This document shows, piece by piece, positions 59,603 to 64,000 of a stretch of 64,000 nucleotides of DNA. Each line of letters begins with the position of its first letter. Position 1 is the first letter of the stretch. Position numbers and translations under genes: made by a program. Source of the DNA: Desulfallas thermosapovorans DSM 6562 (lineage in GTDB: Bacteria > Bacillota > Desulfotomaculia > Desulfotomaculales > Desulfallaceae). Below the pieces are notes generated by a model, which did no database searches, was not told the origin of the DNA, and was given only the letters and a program-made list of their open reading frames with translations. The stretch spans positions 1 to 64,000 of the forward strand of contig NZ_VNHM01000002.1 in NCBI RefSeq assembly GCF_008124625.1, written 5' to 3'.

Positions 59603-59655
59603 GGGGAAGCACGGGGACGTTTTCCCTTGCTTTCATGGTCCAAGCACGCTCTTTA
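59603..59655. repeat. REP-like element, degenerate (copy 5)
   Basis: gaagcacggggacgttttcccttgc keeps most of one arm of the GGGGACGGTTC palindrome (one base lost in the core); the other arm is not recognisable. The rest of the region to spoIIP shows no gene. Confidence 0.5.
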
Positions 59656-59875
59656 GTACGAAATTATACAGGAATAACGTACATAACTTATTGTTCATAT
59701 TTGGAAACTTGCCAAACCCTGTTGAACCCGTGTGTGTGATAAGTGGTAATAATTCCCCGAGCCCGGGAATAGTTATTAGAAATGTCATGGCAAAATCATT
59801 CAGGGTGTGGCCTTGTATTATTAGGTTACTACAACTCAGTAAGGTCGCAAATGCCGGGTAAACAGGGGGGATTTT

Positions 59876-60961
59876 ATGCACCCCGCATATCATTATCGCT
59901 ATCGCAGGTACAGGCCGCGGACCAGGTTTGGACCGGGCATATCTTTAATACTGCTACTGGCGCTGGCCTTGCTACTAATCAATTGTTTGGTTATTTTGTC
60001 GCCTGCATTTACCAGGGCCGGACACGCAGTATTAAATACACTGCTGGCCTGGAACGACCGTGATCCCAAAAGTATCATGCGGGTGGCCGTACCGGTGATG
60101 GCCTGGTCGGGAAGCCGGGAAGATGTTCCCCAGGTGGTGGCGCCGGGTGCCCTGGTGGCACAATTGGGGCGGGTATTCAGACCGGACCCGCGGCGCCCGG
60201 TGCATATAGTTGCCTACCAAATGCCCCTCTGGGCCCGGGAGGTCAACGGCCAAGAGCCAAGCGCCCCGGTTATGGCCCCGGAAATGTCACTTGACCATGA
60301 GCCTTTGCCCGGTGAGGAAGCAATACAGTCCCCACCCCCCCTTTCGGAGGAAAGCCTGGTGGCTATTTATAACACTCATACCGGTGAGACCTATGCCCTT
60401 ACCGACGGTATGGAACGGCTTACCGGTAAGCGGGGCGGAGTGGTAAAAGCGGCCGAGGCTTTGGAGGATGAGCTGGAAAAAAAATACGGGGTGCGGGTAG
60501 CCCGCTCCGACACCATCAATGACACCAATTACAACAGCTCCTACACTAAATCACAGGAAACACTGCAAAAATTGCTTGAAGAAAACCCGTCGGTGCAGGT
60601 GGTGCTGGATATTCACCGCGATGCAGGCAAGTCGCGGGAAAACAGTCTGGTAACGGTGGACGGGCAGCAGGTGGCACCTGTGCTTATCGTCGTCGGCTCG
60701 GATGCCCGGTCACCCTTCCCCACCTGGCGGCAAAACTACAACTTTGCCCAGGAGTTAGCCGCTGAGATCGATAAACAGCGGCCCGGGCTGTGCCTGGGGG
60801 TGCGTATCCTGGAGGGGCGATATAATCAGTTTTTACACCCCCGGGCTGTGCTGTTGGAAGTGGGCAGCGTCAGCAACTCCACCGAGGAAGCTGTTCTTGC
60901 CGCGCGCATGCTGGCGGGTCCCGTGGCAGAATTGGTCAAACGATATATGGATGGTGAATAG
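59876..60961 (+). CDS. spoIIP: Stage II sporulation protein P (engulfment amidase/endopeptidase)
   Basis: The 361-residue protein has an N-terminal membrane helix (about 20-45), a variable Pro-rich linker and the C-terminal SpoIIP catalytic domain (about 155-355; VAIYNTHTGETY, EKKYGVRVARSDTINDTNYN, VVLDIHRDAG, LLEVGSVSNSTEEA) with zinc-ligand His and Glu residues. With SpoIID and SpoIIM it degrades septal peptidoglycan during engulfment. GGGGGG precedes the ATG. This is direct evidence of sporulation. Confidence 0.95.
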   Translation: MHPAYHYRYRRYRPRTRFGPGISLILLLALALLLINCLVILSPAFTRAGHAVLNTLLAWNDRDPKSIMRVAVPVMAWSGSREDVPQVVAPGALVAQLGRVFRPDPRRPVHIVAYQMPLWAREVNGQEPSAPVMAPEMSLDHEPLPGEEAIQSPPPLSEESLVAIYNTHTGETYALTDGMERLTGKRGGVVKAAEALEDELEKKYGVRVARSDTINDTNYNSSYTKSQETLQKLLEENPSVQVVLDIHRDAGKSRENSLVTVDGQQVAPVLIVVGSDARSPFPTWRQNYNFAQELAAEIDKQRPGLCLGVRILEGRYNQFLHPRAVLLEVGSVSNSTEEAVLAARMLAGPVAELVKRYMDGE

Positions 60962-61013
60962 GCCAGGCTGAATTTGGTAATTATATAAAGATAAAAGCGG
61001 CAAAGGTGAAGGT

Positions 61014-61379
61014 ATGCAAATGCCAAGTAAATCAATGCTAGTTGTTTTGGGCTTTTGTACGGGCCTGGTTTTTTTTGGCATTAATATTGCTGTCATAAAT
61101 TTTAATTGCCTGGTGGCTCCCGAGCAACCTTTGGCTTTACTTGATTGGCGCAGGGTGGGAGATGAGATGGAGATAACCCTTTTGGGTGAAACTTTGCATT
61201 TGTCTTTGGATAACCCGTGGCCGGGTGATATATTGCCGAACCGTGTATGGCCGGACAGCGCGGAGCGGGAAAAAATAATTGAGCAGGCCGGTGAGCTTTG
61301 CCGCGATGGCCTGGATGAAGTCAGCCGGCGACTGGTTCCGGTACAGCATAAAGTGCGGGAAGTTATTGGTTGGCCCTAA
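61014..61379 (+). CDS. Unknown protein with one membrane helix, downstream of spoIIP
   Basis: The 121-residue protein has an N-terminal hydrophobic helix (about 7-28) and a polar, mostly helical extracytoplasmic part (DWRRVGDEMEITLLGETLH; PDSAEREKIIEQAGELCRDG). I recognise no family. It lies 52 bp behind spoIIP with ribosome site AAGGTGAAGG, so it may share its sporulation-time expression. Confidence 0.6.
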   Translation: MQMPSKSMLVVLGFCTGLVFFGINIAVINFNCLVAPEQPLALLDWRRVGDEMEITLLGETLHLSLDNPWPGDILPNRVWPDSAEREKIIEQAGELCRDGLDEVSRRLVPVQHKVREVIGWP

Positions 61380-61394
61380 CCTGCAACCGGTGTC

Positions 61395-61432
61395 ACGCCC
61401 TTTACCATAAACGAGGTAAAGGGCGTTATGAT
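61395..61432 (+). terminator. Terminator after the spoIIP unit
   Basis: A perfect 12-bp stem acgccctttacc/ggtaaagggcgt with an 8-nt loop; the following tract is only moderately T-rich. Confidence 0.7.
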
Positions 61433-61711
61433 TTTATTTAAACCAGGCGTGCAGGAATAGGATATGAAATAGCTAAATAAATAATAATAGTTAACTAAAT
61501 GTTGTAAATTTTAAAGCGCAACTTTTTAACAGGAGGCGGTCGAAAAAAATACAATCAATTAAAAGTCCGTTGGAGATATATAAAAAATAACCGCCAGGCA
61601 TGGTTAAGCCGTATGATGGGATATTAATAAACACGCCTAAACCGCCGGCCTTTGAATTGGTAACCCGGCGGCATGATCTATGATTGAACAGAAAACACAA
61701 GGAGGTTTTAA
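61433..61711. other. AT-rich intergenic region with hairpins
   Basis: No gene is seen. ggcggt (around 61537) and accgcc (around 61590) could pair, and ccgccgg/cccggcgg (around 61642-61670) form a hairpin before the DUF3006 gene. No known riboswitch is recognised. Confidence 0.35.
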
Positions 61712-61912
61712 ATGCTGGTAATTGACCGTTTTGAAGGGGAATACGCCTTGATAGAATATAAAAGAAGAATATTTCATATCCCCAAGGTGTTGGTGCCAAA
61801 GGGTGCCAGGCCGGGCGATGTTATTAATATCCAAATTTCAGTTGACCAGGAAGCCACCGGCCGGAGAAAACAAGCCATGGAAAAGCTGGCCGGTCGGGTT
61901 TTCAGTGATTAA
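61712..61912 (+). CDS. DUF3006 domain protein
   Basis: The 66-residue small beta-barrel-like protein (MLVIDRFEGEYALIEYKRR, then FHIPKVLVPKGARPGDVINI) is typical of DUF3006. It is found next to ComEC-like hydrolases in many Firmicutes, as here (11 bp spacing). Its function is unknown. Ribosome site aaggaggtttt. Confidence 0.85.
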   Translation: MLVIDRFEGEYALIEYKRRIFHIPKVLVPKGARPGDVINIQISVDQEATGRRKQAMEKLAGRVFSD

Positions 61913-61923
61913 GGGGATGACCT

Positions 61924-63123
61924 GTGTATAAAAAGAGTAATAGAAAAAAAGGGTTATGGCCTGTTCTTATTGTCTGCGCCATATTGCTGCTGTTTGCCGC
62001 TGGTTGTAGTAGCGATACGAAATCTACGGATTTTTTGTCCGGCCCGGAAACAAATAATTCGGGTTTTGAACGGACAACTGAGGGGCAGCCTTCGGGAGAA
62101 GTACTGTCCGGCCAATTAAAGGTTCATTTTCTTGATGTGGGCCAGGCTGATAGCATACTGGTGCAACTGCCCAACAACCAAAACATGCTTATCGATGCCG
62201 GTGATAATGACGATGGTGATACAATAGTTGATTATCTAACCGGAGCCGGGGTTGAGAAAATTGATTACCTGGTGGGCACCCATCCCCATGCGGACCATAT
62301 CGGCGGTATGGACACGGTAATAAAAAATTTTACCATCGGCCGGGTATACATGCCCCGGGTAACCACCACCACCAAAACGTTTGAAGATGTACTGGCAGCC
62401 ATCGAGTACAAAGGATTAAATATCAACACTGCCAAAGCAGGGCTCAAGATAATTGATGATGGCAACCTGCAAGCGTTAATACTGGCCCCGCTTGGCACTG
62501 AATACGAGGAGATGAACAATTACTCGGCTGTTATCAAGGTTACCTGGGGAGAGGTTAGTTTCCTTTTTACCGGTGACGCCGAGGAACAATCGGAAAGAGA
62601 AATGCTGGCAAGCGGTGTTTCCTTGCAAGCCAACGTCCTTAAGGTGGGGCATCACGGCAGTCACTCGTCAACTTCAGCAGCTTTTTTGCAATCGGTGGAG
62701 CCCCAATACGCGGTTATCTGTGTTGGTGCCGGTAATGATTACGGTCACCCGCACCGGGAAACTATGGCCAGGCTACAAGGAGTCAATGTGTTTAGGACCG
62801 ATCTCGACGGCACGGTTGTTTTTGTTACAGATGGCCGGGAGATAAATGTAACCACCGGTAAAAACAAACCCGGTGCACCGGGACAAACAGGCGAGCCAGG
62901 AGCCGCCGCCGAACCCATAAAAAGCGGCGCAGTTGCTCCAAATAACGAGCGTGTATATGTTGATGACGGCGGCCGTGGTCTGATTAAAGGAAATATAAAC
63001 AGCAAAGGGGAAAAAATATACCATATGCCGGACAGCCCCTATTACGACAGCGTTAAGCCGGAACGCTGGTTTAAAACAGAAAAAGAGGCTCTGGCCGCCG
63101 GCTTTCGACCTGTAAAGGGGTAG
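61924..63123 (+). CDS. ComEC-like metallo-beta-lactamase lipoprotein with C-terminal sunset-type domain
   Basis: The 399-residue protein has a lipoprotein signal (lipobox LFAAGC, about 22-27) and a metallo-hydrolase domain (about 60-310; VHFLDVGQADSILVQLPNNQ, THPHADHIGGMD, VGHHGSHSST) like the ComEC C-terminus but secreted. The C-terminal module (RGLIKGNINSKGEKIYHMP, PERWFKTEKEALAAGFRPV) is of the sunset/excalibur-like type. It is probably a surface phosphodiesterase or nuclease. GTG start behind AAGGGG. Confidence 0.85.
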   Translation: MYKKSNRKKGLWPVLIVCAILLLFAAGCSSDTKSTDFLSGPETNNSGFERTTEGQPSGEVLSGQLKVHFLDVGQADSILVQLPNNQNMLIDAGDNDDGDTIVDYLTGAGVEKIDYLVGTHPHADHIGGMDTVIKNFTIGRVYMPRVTTTTKTFEDVLAAIEYKGLNINTAKAGLKIIDDGNLQALILAPLGTEYEEMNNYSAVIKVTWGEVSFLFTGDAEEQSEREMLASGVSLQANVLKVGHHGSHSSTSAAFLQSVEPQYAVICVGAGNDYGHPHRETMARLQGVNVFRTDLDGTVVFVTDGREINVTTGKNKPGAPGQTGEPGAAAEPIKSGAVAPNNERVYVDDGGRGLIKGNINSKGEKIYHMPDSPYYDSVKPERWFKTEKEALAAGFRPVKG

Positions 63124-63181
63124 CGTTTACTTTAACATAACTTCGGCAGCGGTCAGCCCCGTTGTACACTGGCTATGGTTC

Positions 63182-63210
63182 TTTTCACCTATGCGGGCAA
63201 ATGATATAAT
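63182..63210 (+). promoter_or_regulatory. Promoter of lepA
   Basis: TTTTCA (63182-63187) and a perfect TATAAT (63205-63210), spacer 17 bp. Confidence 0.6.
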
Positions 63211-63249
63211 ATCATGAATTGACCTTTTTAAGGGGGAGAGGAATTACCG

Positions 63250-64000
63250 TTGGAAATAAGACAGGATCGGATTCGTAATTTTTGTATCATTGCCCATATT
63301 GATCATGGCAAATCCACTCTGGCGGACAGGCTGTTGGAATATACCGGTGCACTTTCTCAGCGTGAAATGTACGAGCAGGTGCTGGATAATATGGATTTGG
63401 AAAGGGAGCGGGGCATTACCATTAAACTACGGGCTGTACGCCTGATTTACCGGGCCCGGGACGGGGAGGAATATATCCTTAACCTTATTGATACTCCGGG
63501 ACACGTTGACTTTACCTATGAAGTATCCCGCAGCCTGGCTTCCTGCGAGGGGGCACTGTTGGTGGTGGATGCCGCCCAGGGTATCGAGGCCCAGACACTG
63601 GCCAACGTGTACCTGGCTATCGACCACGACCTGGAAGTGGTACCGGTGATCAATAAAATAGATTTGCCTGCGGCTGACCCTGAAAGGGTCAGAAACGAGA
63701 TAGAAGAAGTTATTGGTCTTGACGCTTCGGACGCTATACTGGCCTCGGCCAAGACCGGGCAAGGTATTGACGAAATCCTGGAAGCTATTGTAAATAAAAT
63801 TCCCCCGCCCCGGGGTGACTACAAAGCACCACTGCAGGCCTTGATTTTTGATTCTCACTATGATTCATATAAAGGGGTTATTGCCTACTTTCGGGTGATG
63901 GAAGGCCGGCTGGCAAAGGGCATGTGCATTAAAATGATGGCCACCGGGAAAGAATACGAAGTTAACGAGTTAGGGGTGTTCAAGCCCGGCCCCACCCCGG
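63250..64000 (+). CDS. lepA: Elongation factor 4 (LepA), 5' part
   Basis: The first 250 codons lie in the window and the gene continues beyond it. It shows the translational GTPase motifs AHIDHGKST (G1), RGIT (G2), DTPGH (G3) and NKID (G4), and the LepA-specific start [20 protein letters not shown]. It back-translocates or remodels stalled ribosomes. TTG start behind GGGGGAGAGG. Confidence 0.95.
   Translation, partial: MEIRQDRIRNFCIIAHIDHGKSTLADRLLEYTGALSQREMYEQVLDNMDLERERGITIKLRAVRLIYRARDGEEYILNLIDTPGHVDFTYEVSRSLASCEGALLVVDAAQGIEAQTLANVYLAIDHDLEVVPVINKIDLPAADPERVRNEIEEVIGLDASDAILASAKTGQGIDEILEAIVNKIPPPRGDYKAPLQALIFDSHYDSYKGVIAYFRVMEGRLAKGMCIKMMATGKEYEVNELGVFKPGPTP

Noticed and set aside
59633-59893. 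An 86-codon minus-strand frame upstream of spoIIP
   Set aside because: It overlaps the spoIIP start, has no ribosome site and no recognisable motifs.

Overview
The window looks like a chromosomal segment of an anaerobic, endospore-forming Firmicute of the Desulfotomaculum/Peptococcaceae type. This is an inference from gene content: SpoIIP, CotF-type coat proteins, ComEA/ComEC, an HgdC/HgdB-type activase plus double-cubane reductase pair, DUF169, TauE/SafE permeases, a molybdopterin/tungsten gene cluster, a c-di-GMP riboswitch and selenium genes. There is no prophage, insertion sequence or CRISPR array. Nearly all genes look intact and start with ATG, GTG or TTG behind strong GGAGG-type ribosome binding sites.

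Layout. 0-0.4 kb: the last bases of a 23S rRNA, a spacer and an unusually long 5S rRNA. 0.4-5.1 kb: a membrane-anchored S1C protease, a yybP-ykoY riboswitch with a CaCA cation exchanger, a MerR regulator with HtpX, and a DedA protein. 5.4-10.3 kb: tRNA-Leu, an ECF sigma factor with its zinc anti-sigma partner, a NifU-like gene carrying an in-frame TGA, a nitrilase-family amidase and YchF. 10.3-18.2 kb: a DegS/DegU-like pair, an L,D-transpeptidase, two coat-type proteins, a DAO-type oxidase, FakA/FakB-like proteins and initiator tRNA-Met. 18.3-25 kb: a sensor kinase, an old-yellow-enzyme protein, a TipA-type MerR regulator, hemolysin III, a phosphoesterase and an EamA exporter. 25-31 kb: a polar amino-acid ABC transporter, a nitronate monooxygenase-like enzyme, AzlCD and a gamma-carbonic anhydrase. 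31-36.5 kb: CtaB, two tandem Crp/Fnr regulators and two TauE/SafE permeases. 36.5-44.5 kb: a HAD protein, YueI, activase plus double-cubane reductase, a tRNA-Sec-shaped tRNA with a Cys anticodon followed by yedE and a TusA/YedF-like gene, a CitE-like lyase, ComEA and DUF169. 44.7-51 kb: ComEC, a UPF0210/ACT pair, a cyclase-family hydrolase with a structured leader, and LarC1. 51-57.7 kb: a c-di-GMP riboswitch with an ArsB/NhaD transporter, then moaD, a modE-like gene, a tupB-like permease, moaA, moaC, a MOSC gene, mobB and a moeB/thiF gene. 57.7-64 kb: holA, rpsT, a membrane protein, spoIIP, DUF3006, a second ComEC-like hydrolase and the start of lepA.

The main signal is selenium. A NifU-like Fe-S protein has TGA exactly where the second cysteine of its CxxC motif should be, the frame continues with family-typical sequence, and a hairpin with a GGUC tetraloop follows, as in bacterial SECIS elements. 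Thirty-two kilobases away a tRNA with tRNA-Sec architecture (8-bp acceptor stem, 4-nt D loop, 8-bp extra arm) carries anticodon GCA and discriminator U, both cysteine identity elements. It lies 24 bp upstream of yedE and a TusA/YedF-like gene, a known selenium-metabolism pair. Other notable points are a 5S rRNA with two mutually complementary insertions and a repeated TGTC-N8-GACA operator, which resembles Crp/Fnr-family (CooA-type) sites, in front of the DUF169 gene and the TauE/SafE locus.
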